Virus record (IMG/VR): IMGVR_UViG_3300004151_000006
Coordinates: 222,689 to 286,688 of that record
Origin: a virus
Length of the DNA: 64,000 bases
Reading direction: 5' to 3' (one strand)
Under the pieces are notes generated by a model that did not search any database, was not told the origin of the DNA, and saw nothing but the letters and a program-made list of their open reading frames with translations. The position numbers were made by a program, and so were the translations under genes. Shown one piece after another: positions 44,967-54,700 of this stretch (its first letter is position 1; each line of letters begins with the position of its first letter).

Positions 44967-44981
44967 TGAAAATATATATCA
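44967..44981 (+). promoter_or_regulatory. phage promoter-like motif
   Basis: TGAAAATATATATCA, followed by TTTGAAC and ATGATC; no hairpin lies between it and the previous gene. Confidence 0.55.
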
Positions 44982-45030
44982 TCTATTTGAACTATGATCA
45001 TAAAGACTCATAAAGGAGGTGTAAATTTAC

Positions 45031-45396
45031 ATGTCAAAAAAGTATCTAATTACATATAGACTCAATGCTAGCAACCATAGACGTATTAATCTATGGATAG
45101 AAAATCCACTCACGGGATATGAAGATGTTGAAATGATTGAAGCTTATTTAAATGAACATCATGCTGCACTTGGTGATATTGTAGCTGAAGGTGGATGCAA
45201 GATCTTTGCCTTTTCTCATTATGATCTACCAGATAATGCAGATCCATTTGCAGATAATGATCAGGCATTACTTATCCGTGAAAACGATATAATGCCAGAA
45301 ATACTCAATGAATCCAATGGACCAAAATCAGTGATTAAGATGAAACCAAAGCTCACACTTATACGTGGAAAGCATAAAGAGAATGTTGATGAATAA
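45031..45396 (+). CDS. hypothetical protein, 121 aa
   Basis: ATG after AAGGAGGTGTAAATTTAC. Small mixed alpha/beta protein (KKYLITYRLNASNHRRINLW) with an acidic middle and a basic tail (KPKLTLIRGKHKENVDE). No family is recognised. Its end overlaps the next gene. Confidence 0.82.
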   Translation: MSKKYLITYRLNASNHRRINLWIENPLTGYEDVEMIEAYLNEHHAALGDIVAEGGCKIFAFSHYDLPDNADPFADNDQALLIRENDIMPEILNESNGPKSVIKMKPKLTLIRGKHKENVDE

Positions 45397-45727
45397 TATC
45401 ATGACCTCTCAACAACTAAATCACACACAATTAAAAACTCCATTTGGTTTTACATTTCAATTCTATCATGCTGAATGTGAAATATATGATCAAGATAAAA
45501 ATGAAACAATCTTTCATATTGATATTATTACAGATGGTGTAATTAAACCTTTAGTACACAGAGCTAAAATCTATGATCTCATTGAACTTTATTTTAAACA
45601 AAAAAATATTAGATGTTTAGAAATCAAGGATCTTTATGGTATTGGTTATTTAAACCCTAAAACAGATATACCAAATTATGGTACTATCATGACTAGACTA
45701 GATAAAGAAGACTACATGTTTATATGA
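45389..45727 (+). CDS. hypothetical protein, 112 aa
   Basis: Of the in-frame ATGs at 45365, 45383 and 45389, the last has the best-spaced AAAGAG before it and overlaps the previous gene by 8 bases. The choice is tentative. Product MNNIMTSQQLNHTQLKTPFG, beta-rich, ending in YMFI. No family is recognised. It ends at a convergent hairpin. Confidence 0.75.
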   Translation: MNNIMTSQQLNHTQLKTPFGFTFQFYHAECEIYDQDKNETIFHIDIITDGVIKPLVHRAKIYDLIELYFKQKNIRCLEIKDLYGIGYLNPKTDIPNYGTIMTRLDKEDYMFI

Positions 45728-45734
45728 CAGGTGT

Positions 45735-45764
45735 GGTGTGGGTGGGGATATCCCCACCCACACC
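45735..45764. terminator. bidirectional terminator palindrome
   Basis: 30-base perfect inverted repeat centred on GGGGATATCCCC between convergent genes. Confidence 0.82.
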
Positions 45765-45778
45765 TAGTGATGATCCCT

Positions 45779-46768
45779 TTATTTTTTGATCTTGATCAAA
45801 TCTTCTACAGTAGAAAACATCTTCATGCTATCTTTAAGTAATATCTTAGTTAAACCAAATGCAGTATCTAAGATACACAACACATAACCTGCACGCATCA
45901 TACGATTAACGATTTGATCATTACGAGCTTGATACTCACCATTTTCTTTTTTGATCTTTCCTTTATTAAATGAATCTCTCAAGTTAGAAGCTTCTACTGT
46001 CATTTGTTTAAGATAAGCATTGATCTTTTTAGCTATAGGACTATCCTGATCATTACTAGGGATATATCTTGCTAATTGACCCATATATCTAAAGATATTA
46101 GGATACATAGATTTGTGATATCCAAGAGCTGATAACGATTGATATTTTCGATCATCTAAGAGATCATCATAATTAGAAGAAAGTCTTGAGATAGAAACTT
46201 CTACTCCAATATTACTAGCTGTATTTTTGATCTCTTTCATGTAATTAGTGATAGCATCAGTATTGGTATCATTACACACGTCGTCTACTTTACTAGCAAA
46301 CTCAAATAATCTTAATGTTACTTTAGCAGTCTGTATCCATTTATCCACTGAAAAGAGTTCCATATCTTCTTCTGAGAGTACATCATCACTGATCTGATTG
46401 AGATTGGATTTGATTCTATTTTCCCAACTATCTGTAACACTTGACATATAGTGACGACTATCATCAATCTTATTGCGAATAGCTTTATAGGTACGGAAAC
46501 TCAAATTATAAATCTTAGTGAAGAGTCTACCAAATAAATTACCCAGAGTTTCCCAATTGTTTTCCATACCAACCACTAAATATTGTTTTATTTCATCAGA
46601 GACATCATCTTGTAAAAAGAGTTCCATAGATAATCTTTGATTTCTAGATAATAGGGTGATAAGTCTGATTTCATATTGGATATCAAATTCTTTATCTTCC
46701 AGAGTGGATTGAATATCGATCGTACCAGGTTTGATGTATACTGGATTAGACAGCAGATGCTGATCCAT
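45779..46768 (-). CDS. hypothetical, possibly internal virion protein, 329 aa; probable paralogue of the next minus-strand gene
   Basis: Minus strand, ATG at 46768 after GGGGGTACCTA. All-helical 329-residue protein (MDQHLLSNPVYIKPGTIDI). It shares a layout with the neighbour at 46793-47806: a YQSLSALGYHKS / FHTLGYQSISD motif in the second half and a similar C-terminal helix pair. It is part of a two-gene minus-strand operon inside the virion module. In phiKZ-type phages, families of paralogous inner-head proteins are known, which makes an internal head or core role plausible, but this is inference. Confidence 0.72.
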   Translation of the reverse strand: MDQHLLSNPVYIKPGTIDIQSTLEDKEFDIQYEIRLITLLSRNQRLSMELFLQDDVSDEIKQYLVVGMENNWETLGNLFGRLFTKIYNLSFRTYKAIRNKIDDSRHYMSSVTDSWENRIKSNLNQISDDVLSEEDMELFSVDKWIQTAKVTLRLFEFASKVDDVCNDTNTDAITNYMKEIKNTASNIGVEVSISRLSSNYDDLLDDRKYQSLSALGYHKSMYPNIFRYMGQLARYIPSNDQDSPIAKKINAYLKQMTVEASNLRDSFNKGKIKKENGEYQARNDQIVNRMMRAGYVLCILDTAFGLTKILLKDSMKMFSTVEDLIKIKK

Positions 46769-46792
46769 TAGGTACCCCCACGTACTTTATGT

Positions 46793-47806
46793 TTAGTGTG
46801 AAGCAGATTTGCCTCCAGTATCAATGGTATACACCATGGTGGCAAATTGTTTGACTTTGTCATGAGTCAAAGCTAGTGCAGCTTTAAGAATTTTAGCCAT
46901 AATGATAAGACGTTTTTTATAAATGAGCATCTTGGTAAAGTTCTCTATATATGTAGTATCACCGATCATCATTTCAGTATTAGTTATCTTTGTATTGAAA
47001 GATTCAATACCTATAATGAATTCAGATTCCATGGAATTGACAGATTCGGTAACATGATTGTAATTAAGATGTTTAATACATTCATTAAGCTTTATTTGTA
47101 TCTCTGATAAATCGGATATTGATTGATACCCTAAAGTATGAAATGTTTGTTGTTTAGTATCCACTATATCGTATGATAAATGCACTACATTATTTTTACT
47201 ATTAATAGCTAATCCTAATTTAGACAAATATGTAAAAAAGTTATACATCTTTGGTGTGATGAGTGTATCTTGCATATTATCAGTACAAATAGCATGGAAT
47301 TCTTTGAGTTCTTGATGTAATCCAATCAATAAATCGAGATCATGATGCATCTTCTGTTTAGCATCAATACCACAAAGTATAATACACTCCGGTATTGATT
47401 TACAATCATTGAATTTGTAAATAGTATAGGATATATATTTTTTAGTATCTTCTAAGATTTGATGAATAGTATTAAATTTATTTTCAGCAATAGCATTAAG
47501 ACCACTGATTACATCATTATTGATAATATTGACTTTAGTGGTCAATGATTCAATAGCTAAATTAAGTCCTAATCGTTCCATATCATTTAAGTGTTTCTTA
47601 TCGCCAAGATATGAACGATAAAGTGCTACAATATCTAAATCCTCATGAAGCATCTTGAGTTGTTGATCAAGTTCACTACTGATATCTGTTTCCATTTCAT
47701 CTTCAATATAATCAATTACACTTTGAGTGTCATGATCACCAGTGAATGGGTTGATGGCATCTTCCATCAATTTTGATATGAACCTTTGGTGAGTGTCAAA
47801 TTCCAT
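46793..47806 (-). CDS. hypothetical, possibly internal virion protein, 337 aa; probable paralogue of the gene at 45779
   Basis: Minus strand, ATG at 47806 after GGAGTAACAGGTC. Helical, starting MEFDTHQRFISKLMEDAINP. It contains LGYQSI and a C-terminal RLIIMAKILKAALALTHD segment that parallels the gene 24 bases downstream on the same strand. First gene of the minus-strand pair; its leader region contains the inverted repeat at 47841-47877 on the other side of the divergent gap. Confidence 0.75.
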   Translation of the reverse strand: MEFDTHQRFISKLMEDAINPFTGDHDTQSVIDYIEDEMETDISSELDQQLKMLHEDLDIVALYRSYLGDKKHLNDMERLGLNLAIESLTTKVNIINNDVISGLNAIAENKFNTIHQILEDTKKYISYTIYKFNDCKSIPECIILCGIDAKQKMHHDLDLLIGLHQELKEFHAICTDNMQDTLITPKMYNFFTYLSKLGLAINSKNNVVHLSYDIVDTKQQTFHTLGYQSISDLSEIQIKLNECIKHLNYNHVTESVNSMESEFIIGIESFNTKITNTEMMIGDTTYIENFTKMLIYKKRLIIMAKILKAALALTHDKVKQFATMVYTIDTGGKSASH

Positions 47807-47840
47807 GACCTGTTACTCCTCCGTGAGTAAAGATATTACA

Positions 47841-47877
47841 TAAACTATAGGATGCTCACTTGGCATCTTATAGTTTA
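47841..47877. promoter_or_regulatory. inverted repeat in a divergent promoter region
   Basis: Arms TAAACTATAGGATGC (47841-47855) and GCATCTTATAGTTTA (47863-47877), 15 pairs with one G-T, loop TCACTTG. It lies between divergent genes, so it is not a terminator of either; operator or leader hairpin are both possible. Confidence 0.6.
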
Positions 47878-47934
47878 CGATGGGAATAGATCACTATTCA
47901 CAGTTTATATCATCTCTTCAAAGGGAGAAACAAT

Positions 47935-48120
47935 ATGCCGATGTTAGACCAAATCATGGGTAATCGTAATAAAGTATCTACTGTTGTGGATACTGCGATC
48001 CTTTATCTCATTACTAAAGGTACTTTGGAAAATTTCACCAAATTCTCACAATTGGATAGTGGTGCTACTACTTGTATGATTCTCACAGATGTGGTGGGTA
48101 TTCCCACCGCTAATAAATAA
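47935..48120 (+). CDS. hypothetical protein, 61 aa
   Basis: ATG after AAAGGGAGAAACAAT. Short protein (MPMLDQIMGNRNKVSTVVDT) with a moderately hydrophobic middle. It sits 13 bases before the 510-residue virion-module gene. No family is recognised. Confidence 0.78.
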   Translation: MPMLDQIMGNRNKVSTVVDTAILYLITKGTLENFTKFSQLDSGATTCMILTDVVGIPTANK

Positions 48121-48133
48121 GGAGTCGGATATC

Positions 48134-49666
48134 ATGAGTAATCTTCGTATGGTTGATCTCTCCGGAGTGGGAGTCTTTTTGGATAATGAAAATTATGTTG
48201 CTATCCCCAAACAGTTTAAGGATAATAATAGTCTTTCCATGGTATCACAGAAAATGACTGAATATGTTATCTCTAAATATGAACAAAATCCAGGTACTCC
48301 TTTGACTGCTGAGCAGATCCTTAAATACCTCAGTGACTATCAGAAAGAAGAATCAGGTATCCCTTATTTTGCTATGTTGGAAGGATATGCTAATGATTGC
48401 TCTCGTGGATTTAAAGAGACTCAGTCTACGTTAAAAACCACTGTGTTTAATACAGTAAAAGAATTATCTACTCAGATCCATGAGTCAATGCAGAAGCATC
48501 TGCAGACTATGGGTGTGGCTGCTATCTTGGAACAAGATGAAGTACTCAATGAAGATGGTGATTTTGAAGAATGGGATTGGGATGAAACCATGGGTGATAC
48601 TTCTACATTGTTGGATACTCTTTTCATTGATACCAATGTGACTCAGTTAGGTAAAATGGATATCTATCTGTGTAAACCCATGATGAATCATCTGAAGATG
48701 GATGTCTCTGAGACTGTGTCTTTTCCAGATGAGACTAAGATCAACATGATCAAACGTATCGTAGAGCTGACTAGTAAAGATAGTGATGCTGTAGCTGCTA
48801 CTTTAGCTATCATCACTGATCGTCCTAAATATCATCATTTTATGTTTTCTAATTTTAAAGATACTGAACAATTGACTCCATTTGCCACATGTGAGAAATT
48901 TAAAAATACTCTGATGATTCATCATGCTATTTTAGAAGATATTGAAGGTATGGATCTTGATATTGAAGAAGATAGTGGTGCTGAACTCAAAGCTCGTGTG
49001 AAGCAATTACTTTTAGCTTGTGATATCATGCGGTATTACTTGATGTGTAGACGTCAGTATTTCTCTAATAGTCTTCTTTTAAATATTAAAGTCATCAATA
49101 AAGATCAGAAAGAAGCTTTTCTTAAAGATCACACTATATCTGATCTCAATAAGTATGTCAAGGTATCACATGTGATGAAGAAGATCCCTATGTATTATAA
49201 TGGTGTATCTATTGATACAGTGGCTAAATCTAAAGATAGATGTGCTGGTGAATATTTAGTATATCAAGAAGATATCAAATTAAACAAACATGTGTATAAG
49301 AATAAAGCCTTAACTTTGGCTGTAAGTGATGTGATCAGATCTTATCTTTCACAAGTGGATGCTACTTTAATACCAAGACAATATAACAACAAACAACAGT
49401 ATATTGAACAGATGGTGCTTACAGCTAAACATATGTTAGTAGAACTTCATAATGTAGATGGTAATGTAGAAGATTTCTTATATAGATTCATGATGATGAC
49501 TCAGTACAACAATACTTCAATAGCTAATATGTATAAAGCATATCAGATGGAATCTGTAGCAGCTACTGAAAGTATGCAAGATGGTGTGATGGATCCCACT
49601 CAAGTGGAAGCTAAAGTGTGTAGTAAGTTTGTGACTAATTTCTTTAAATCTAATTTCATGAAATAA
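48134..49666 (+). CDS. hypothetical virion-module protein, 510 aa
   Basis: The frame is open from 48089; the ATG at 48134 after AAGGAGTCGGATATC is the start (MSNLRMVDLSGVGVFLDNEN). Acidic N-terminal half (EDGDFEEWDWDETMGD), helical C-terminal half. No family is recognised. The location between the minus-strand pair and the baseplate-like operon, with a following hairpin, suggests a structural or assembly role. Confidence 0.8.
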   Translation: MSNLRMVDLSGVGVFLDNENYVAIPKQFKDNNSLSMVSQKMTEYVISKYEQNPGTPLTAEQILKYLSDYQKEESGIPYFAMLEGYANDCSRGFKETQSTLKTTVFNTVKELSTQIHESMQKHLQTMGVAAILEQDEVLNEDGDFEEWDWDETMGDTSTLLDTLFIDTNVTQLGKMDIYLCKPMMNHLKMDVSETVSFPDETKINMIKRIVELTSKDSDAVAATLAIITDRPKYHHFMFSNFKDTEQLTPFATCEKFKNTLMIHHAILEDIEGMDLDIEEDSGAELKARVKQLLLACDIMRYYLMCRRQYFSNSLLLNIKVINKDQKEAFLKDHTISDLNKYVKVSHVMKKIPMYYNGVSIDTVAKSKDRCAGEYLVYQEDIKLNKHVYKNKALTLAVSDVIRSYLSQVDATLIPRQYNNKQQYIEQMVLTAKHMLVELHNVDGNVEDFLYRFMMMTQYNNTSIANMYKAYQMESVAATESMQDGVMDPTQVEAKVCSKFVTNFFKSNFMK

Positions 49667-49673
49667 GTACTGA

Positions 49674-49711
49674 GTGTAGATAGTAGCCCCAATTGGGGCT
49701 ACTATCTACAC
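49674..49711. terminator. perfect palindrome, likely terminator
   Basis: 38-base perfect inverted repeat centred on AGCCCCAATTGGGGCT, 7 bases after the stop. Confidence 0.82.
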
Positions 49712-49808
49712 TACATTATATCTTCATCTATGATATATAGTAAAAGCATCGTATAGTCCTAAAAGGCACTGATTTAAACTTTATCACATCCGTGAAGGAG
49801 TGTGTGAC

Positions 49809-51200
49809 ATGGCGTCATATATCCACTTGACTGGATTTATGGAAGACACTATCTTCCATAAAGATCTCAGATTAATTATCAACAATAATAATGATCAAGG
49901 TATTGGTTATCTTAATTCTATCTTAGTGGATTATTTTGTATCTATTGGAGAACTCAAAGATACTCGTATATCTAGACTCAGTGTCATCAATAGTGGTGCT
50001 CCAGCTACTGGTAAATGTACTTTATTTTTTGATAATAAAGTTATTGAAGATCCTAATTTCTGGACTACTGCTATCACCAATGAACAAATCAACACTATCT
50101 TCAATATCTCAGAGTTTTGTTATTTGAATCAGAATCAAGATATTGCTTATATTGAACACATGCTCACTACCGATAGTGTCTTTACTAATCTTTATGTACC
50201 TGAATCTGTAGCTATCTCTACAGTCACCAATCCCATTACAATCTCTGATCCATTCAACACCAGTATTCGTATCCCCAATTGGGTAGAATTTCAAATCTAT
50301 TTGACTCCAGATAAAGAAAAGATCTTAAAAGTAAAGTTATGGTTATCTAGTAATGATTTTAGTAAAAACTATCCTTATACCACTATCACTAAAGTCATTC
50401 CACCCTGTCCTCCTGAGACATTGTTTAACACTGTAAAAGGTATGTCTCAGATGGAAACTATGATTGAATCTTCAAAGTTTACATTCATTCAAATGCATCA
50501 AGATCTAGTAGCTAATGATCAAGCTGGAGCTATTTCATTTAATACTAAATACTATCTTGGAGTTAATATAGAATATACTATCGCATTTGCAGTACTCTAT
50601 AAAGGTGCTAAGCAACCTACTACTATGGCCTGTAGGGCAGCTATCAAAGAATATCTTTTGAGTACTGGACTCACCACATTGGATAATCTAGAGACTCTTT
50701 TCCCTGAACTCTTTGTAGATTATCAATTTTATATCATCCCTCTGTGGGATCATAAGAAAGAATTGGAAGATCGTACTGTTTATCCTTCTATCTCACCAAC
50801 GTATGCTTATATCAAAGAAGTAATTGATCGTATCTATCCCAATCTCAATGAAGATTATATGGACACACGTATTCAGATCATCCTTAATGCAGAATCTGAT
50901 ATCTTCTCTTTAGTAGTACCTAATGTATTAAATCCGGATTTAGTATCATTATTGGATCTTCATCCCATATTTACCCGTAGGGCTGCTGGTGAAACTGCTT
51001 ATAACTATATGACAGTTAAGACTAAACAGTTGGCTGATAAATTAGCAAGAGTCTTTGCCGTATTTAATGCAGATGTGGCTACTAATGAATTTGCTTCTTA
51101 TATTGAAGATGAAAGAGAGTATCTTACTTTTACTGTAGGTAATACTGAACTTCAGGTTTTATCGCCCACTGGATATCATTATGTGCCGGAGGTGTCATGA
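49809..51200 (+). CDS. hypothetical tail/baseplate-module protein, 463 aa
   Basis: The frame can be read from a GTG at 49800, but the ATG at 49809 with GAAGGAGTGTGTGAC before it is better (MASYIHLTGFMEDTIFHKDL). Mixed alpha/beta protein. The first gene of a tightly coupled three-gene operon (4-base overlap with the next). The context suggests a baseplate wedge- or tail-completion-type component, but no homology is claimed. Confidence 0.75.
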   Translation: MASYIHLTGFMEDTIFHKDLRLIINNNNDQGIGYLNSILVDYFVSIGELKDTRISRLSVINSGAPATGKCTLFFDNKVIEDPNFWTTAITNEQINTIFNISEFCYLNQNQDIAYIEHMLTTDSVFTNLYVPESVAISTVTNPITISDPFNTSIRIPNWVEFQIYLTPDKEKILKVKLWLSSNDFSKNYPYTTITKVIPPCPPETLFNTVKGMSQMETMIESSKFTFIQMHQDLVANDQAGAISFNTKYYLGVNIEYTIAFAVLYKGAKQPTTMACRAAIKEYLLSTGLTTLDNLETLFPELFVDYQFYIIPLWDHKKELEDRTVYPSISPTYAYIKEVIDRIYPNLNEDYMDTRIQIILNAESDIFSLVVPNVLNPDLVSLLDLHPIFTRRAAGETAYNYMTVKTKQLADKLARVFAVFNADVATNEFASYIEDEREYLTFTVGNTELQVLSPTGYHYVPEVS

Positions 51201-51829
51201 TCCCTACAGTAGGTATCACATATAAATTTTCTTTTGCTCCAGGATACACTGCATTGGATGGGATCTATCATGTAGGACAAATACTCACCTTTCAAGAAAT
51301 GATCCAAAGTGAGAATTCTTTGATCAATGGTTTTTATATGTTAGTGGATAAAACATCCACAGATTACAACAATGATTTAGCTTATGTGAGAGAAAGTAAG
51401 ATAGTCAAACTCATGAATCCAGATACGCTCTCAGACAGTAGTGCTATCTATGCACCACTTTATTATTTATCTATGGTACCTGATCCTAATGTTAAAAAGT
51501 ATTTTCATTTATCTATTGGATTTGATCTTGGTATCTATGATGACCCAGAACAACTTTCATTCATATCAACTAATCTAGCCCAACAGTTTCAAGCTACTTT
51601 AGGTATAATCAATGCTTCTCCTGAAATCTTTGAATTGGAATCTACTTGGATGACTACCGATACTTATATCACACAATATAAAGATATTAGACAAGCCAAT
51701 ATCAAAGAAATACTGAACTATTTCAGTGAAAATAAAAGATTGGAATTAGAGATAGCTAGTCTCAGATCTAAACTTAAAGCTTATGAAGAGATCATAGTGG
51801 ATCATATCCCACCATCTAACGGAGGTTAA
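51197..51829 (+). CDS. hypothetical tail/baseplate-module protein, 210 aa
   Basis: Overlaps the previous stop by 4 bases (ATGA), coupled. A beta-rich N-terminal part (MIPTVGITYKFSFAPGYTAL) is followed by a C-terminal helix with heptad pattern (ENKRLELEIASLRSKLKAYE). That suggests an oligomeric structural protein. No family is recognised. Confidence 0.78.
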   Translation: MIPTVGITYKFSFAPGYTALDGIYHVGQILTFQEMIQSENSLINGFYMLVDKTSTDYNNDLAYVRESKIVKLMNPDTLSDSSAIYAPLYYLSMVPDPNVKKYFHLSIGFDLGIYDDPEQLSFISTNLAQQFQATLGIINASPEIFELESTWMTTDTYITQYKDIRQANIKEILNYFSENKRLELEIASLRSKLKAYEEIIVDHIPPSNGG

Positions 51830-51837
51830 TTTACACT

Positions 51838-53751
51838 ATGAGTTATTTGAACCCAGATCTGGCAGGAGATTCTCCTCTCCATAAAGTAGAAAATGATGTA
51901 AGAGAGATCTTTAAGACCCCTCAAGTCTTTGACTTTGGTACTACTGTATTTGGTGAATCTATTGTATTGAAAATGGTTGATACAACGAGTGCCAGTGCAC
52001 CGACTACACTTGTGTTGGGTAGGGATTATCAAGTATTAGAAAGTGATATTGATTATGATCAGATGGCTAAGATGAAAGTATATGATCCGACTTTTGGAAA
52101 GATCCTTTGTCGTAGTGTCACCATCTATTCAAACAATACACTCAATTATTTAGTCAATGCTACATATCAGAGATTGTATCCAAATCAAATCCGTACAGCA
52201 TATTACAATGGTGAACCTCTCAATTTTACTCCTGAACTCTTGACAGCTATCTTGCAGCATCTGCAACATCTTGAATTACGCACTTCTAAAGTGGATGATA
52301 AAACTGGTGTCACGGAACATGATGCTCGTATCTATGAAATTGATATCCACATGGAAAATCCTTTAAATAAAGTAGAAAATGAAGCACATGAAATGAATGC
52401 TTCTGAAGGGAAGATCTATATCCACCCAGTTGGTGGTGCATTCTATGGTGAATCCTTAGTGATCAAACATCCTGCTACAAATTCTACACTCATTGAAAAT
52501 CAAGATTATAAGATCTTTAGTTTAGATCTCCATAAAACTATGCTCACCTCTAGGAAGAAACCAGTCTATAACTTCATTATTATGCTTATCCCATTAAATG
52601 GTGATGTGACTATTGATTATCATGCCTTTGGTGGTGATCCCACTGTAGAGAATATTCGTGATCTTAAGATTCAATTTCAAAATATTGTAGCCTATCTCAA
52701 TGAAGCAGCTTTTATCACCGATAGTACTTTAGGTAGGACAAAAGTCATCACGAGTCTCACTGCTCGCATAGCTGAATTGGAGGAAGACATGCGTAGATTG
52801 TTACTGGAAGGAAAACCCAATTATGGAGATGCTACCAGTGGCCAGGTAGTACTGAAAAAGCTCCATGCGAGTGGTGATAATAATCTTCATTGGTGGAATA
52901 TAGCAAAACTCTATAAAGTCAGTGGTGCTAATGATATCATTAATGCTGATCGTATGCGACTCAGATTAGAGACAAAGTATACTAAATTTATGATGGATGT
53001 GATCATCTCTGTCAATTTAAATAATCCAAGTGGTAATCGTTTTGATGTAGTGATAGAGTCAGATATCTATCCTAAAGGGTACATCCCTCTGGAAGATTAT
53101 TCTGGTGTAGACACACTCATTAGACCCCAGTTTAGGGCTATCTGGAATGCCAATAGTACACAACAGTCAGGTATCATCATTCAGTTTGGTATGGAGCTCA
53201 AATCAGTCTCTACTGAGACATTGGTCATCGTAGACAATAGTGGTACTGAGAGTTGTTTTATCATTGATCTTGAAGTGGATGATATATTGTTACCCAATGA
53301 TGATATCGTACAATTACCTAATCCTAATCATGTATGGGATATGTCTAATGAAAACAGTAAATGGGAATCTACCTTAGCTCCTTTCACTGAAGGTCATTTA
53401 GTGTGGGCTGGTGTCAAGCCTCTTAATAGACCTGATGGTGAGTTTAAACACTTCATGCTCACAGATCATTTCTTGGATAACAATACTGATTATACTCGTA
53501 TCAAGAAAGTGAGATTAGAACTCTGTGAAGTAGGTACTGCATATCAATTCCCCATTGATATTGATTTTATCCCAGGTAAAGAAAACTTAGTTGGATTTAA
53601 GACATTTCATTATAATAAACGTCCTGCATATATCAATATGAGGATCTATCGTGATGATCTTGGTGATATCCAGTTTGATTTTAATACTGAAGTAGAAGCT
53701 GGTCTTGAGTCTAACCAATTGGATATTCGTGGCGTAGTCATCTACGTCTAG
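51838..53751 (+). CDS. probable tail fibre or baseplate structural protein, 637 aa
   Basis: ATG at 51838 after TAACGGAGGTTAATTTACACT. The long, mostly beta-strand protein includes a duplicated segment: SPLHKVENDVREIF with TTVFGESIVLK at the N-terminus, and NPLNKVENEAHEMN with GAFYGESLVIK at about residue 180. A coiled coil follows (LTARIAELEEDMRRLLLEG) and then a beta-rich C-terminal half. The layout (duplicated N-terminal attachment units, coiled coil, beta-rich tip) fits a fibre or baseplate connector. Function is inferred from architecture and context. Confidence 0.72.
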   Translation: MSYLNPDLAGDSPLHKVENDVREIFKTPQVFDFGTTVFGESIVLKMVDTTSASAPTTLVLGRDYQVLESDIDYDQMAKMKVYDPTFGKILCRSVTIYSNNTLNYLVNATYQRLYPNQIRTAYYNGEPLNFTPELLTAILQHLQHLELRTSKVDDKTGVTEHDARIYEIDIHMENPLNKVENEAHEMNASEGKIYIHPVGGAFYGESLVIKHPATNSTLIENQDYKIFSLDLHKTMLTSRKKPVYNFIIMLIPLNGDVTIDYHAFGGDPTVENIRDLKIQFQNIVAYLNEAAFITDSTLGRTKVITSLTARIAELEEDMRRLLLEGKPNYGDATSGQVVLKKLHASGDNNLHWWNIAKLYKVSGANDIINADRMRLRLETKYTKFMMDVIISVNLNNPSGNRFDVVIESDIYPKGYIPLEDYSGVDTLIRPQFRAIWNANSTQQSGIIIQFGMELKSVSTETLVIVDNSGTESCFIIDLEVDDILLPNDDIVQLPNPNHVWDMSNENSKWESTLAPFTEGHLVWAGVKPLNRPDGEFKHFMLTDHFLDNNTDYTRIKKVRLELCEVGTAYQFPIDIDFIPGKENLVGFKTFHYNKRPAYINMRIYRDDLGDIQFDFNTEVEAGLESNQLDIRGVVIYV

Positions 53752-53763
53752 GAGGATGGTATT

Positions 53764-53976
53764 ATGATCTTAGTCACTACGATGTTACGTGATAATGTAG
53801 AACAAGTCACTGGTATGAGTATCATCCCTAAAGAGCAGGGCCCTAAGGGTAATCTCCCCAATGGGCAGTATACCTTTTCTGATAATGAGATCCCTAAAGA
53901 TTTTTATGTGAACTACCAGCAGTATTATGTAATTGATGGGATGCTCCATGCTGATCCTGGAAAGATGATGATGTAA
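53764..53976 (+). CDS. hypothetical protein, 70 aa
   Basis: ATG after TAGGAGGATGGTATT, last of the baseplate-like operon. Short protein (MILVTTMLRDNVEQVTGMSI) with a Pro/Gly-rich middle. No family is recognised. Confidence 0.78.
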   Translation: MILVTTMLRDNVEQVTGMSIIPKEQGPKGNLPNGQYTFSDNEIPKDFYVNYQQYYVIDGMLHADPGKMMM

Positions 53977-53982
53977 TACTTT

Positions 53983-54008
53983 GGGGTCAGGGAGAAATCC
54001 CTGACCCC
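53983..54008. terminator. GC-rich hairpin, likely terminator
   Basis: GGGGTCAGGG and CCCTGACCCC arms around AGAAAT, 6 bases after the stop. Confidence 0.8.
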
Positions 54009-54026
54009 ATATATCTCACCCATTAT

Positions 54027-54041
54027 TTGAATATATATTAC
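54027..54041 (+). promoter_or_regulatory. phage promoter-like motif
   Basis: TTGAATATATATTAC, followed by ACATGATAC; starts the next unit. Confidence 0.6.
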
Positions 54042-54087
54042 ACACATGATACTGTTTAAATAAACCTTTTAACTTTGGGGGAACACC

Positions 54088-54642
54088 ATGACTATTGAAC
54101 TTGGGTCCTATTGCAAAGATATGATCACGGGTATTGAGGGGCATGCTGTTATGCGAGTTAAACATGTCACTGGGTGTGATCGTTATACATTACAACCAAG
54201 AATTATTGGTGAATTGGATGGTAAGACTATACCTGAATCTTTTGATTTTGATGAAAATCGATTGACGGTAGATCCTGAAAAATCAATGGGTGGTTTTGAA
54301 GATTTTGATGGTGATGAACCGGATATTAAATTGGGTATGTATGTTATTGATAATATTACTGGATTTAAAGGTTATGTCATTATGCGGGTTGAGGATCTTG
54401 CTGGAAGGGTACGCTTTGGAATACAAGCCACAGCTAATCTTAAGGAAAATCAGAAAGACAGTCCTCCGTATCACTATACTGATTGGCGTAGACTGGAAGA
54501 TGCAAGTGATGATCAACATCCACATTTGGTGATCCCGGGTATTACTGATACTGTTGAATCTGAAAAAACTGAGTCAAAAGATAAGAAAAAGAAATCTTCG
54601 GGTAAAGGTGCTGATACATTGATGGGGCGTTGCCCGTTATAG
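54088..54642 (+). CDS. protein with two tandem SH3/KOW-like phage repeats, 184 aa
   Basis: ATG after TTGGGGGAACACC. Two repeats are visible: LGSYCKDMITGIEGHAVMRV (residues about 5-24) and LGMYVIDNITGFKGYVIMRV (about 87-106), each followed by a Gly-Cys/Gly-Arg turn and a FDENRL or WRRLED close. The D-x-ITGFxG-x(4-5)-R-x(5)-G pattern is common in small phage proteins with an SH3-like barrel. A lysine-rich tail (KDKKKKSSGKGAD) follows. The partner is unknown. Confidence 0.78.
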   Translation: MTIELGSYCKDMITGIEGHAVMRVKHVTGCDRYTLQPRIIGELDGKTIPESFDFDENRLTVDPEKSMGGFEDFDGDEPDIKLGMYVIDNITGFKGYVIMRVEDLAGRVRFGIQATANLKENQKDSPPYHYTDWRRLEDASDDQHPHLVIPGITDTVESEKTESKDKKKKSSGKGADTLMGRCPL

Positions 54643-54647
54643 TGATG

Positions 54648-54680
54648 GGTGGGATGTTAGTAACATACTAACATCCCACC
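54648..54680. terminator. hairpin, likely terminator
   Basis: 15-bp perfect arms (GGTGGGATGTTAGTA and complement) around ACA; T8 follows at 54695-54702, running into the promoter motif. Confidence 0.8.
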
Positions 54681-54700
54681 ATATTGTTGATCAATTTTTT

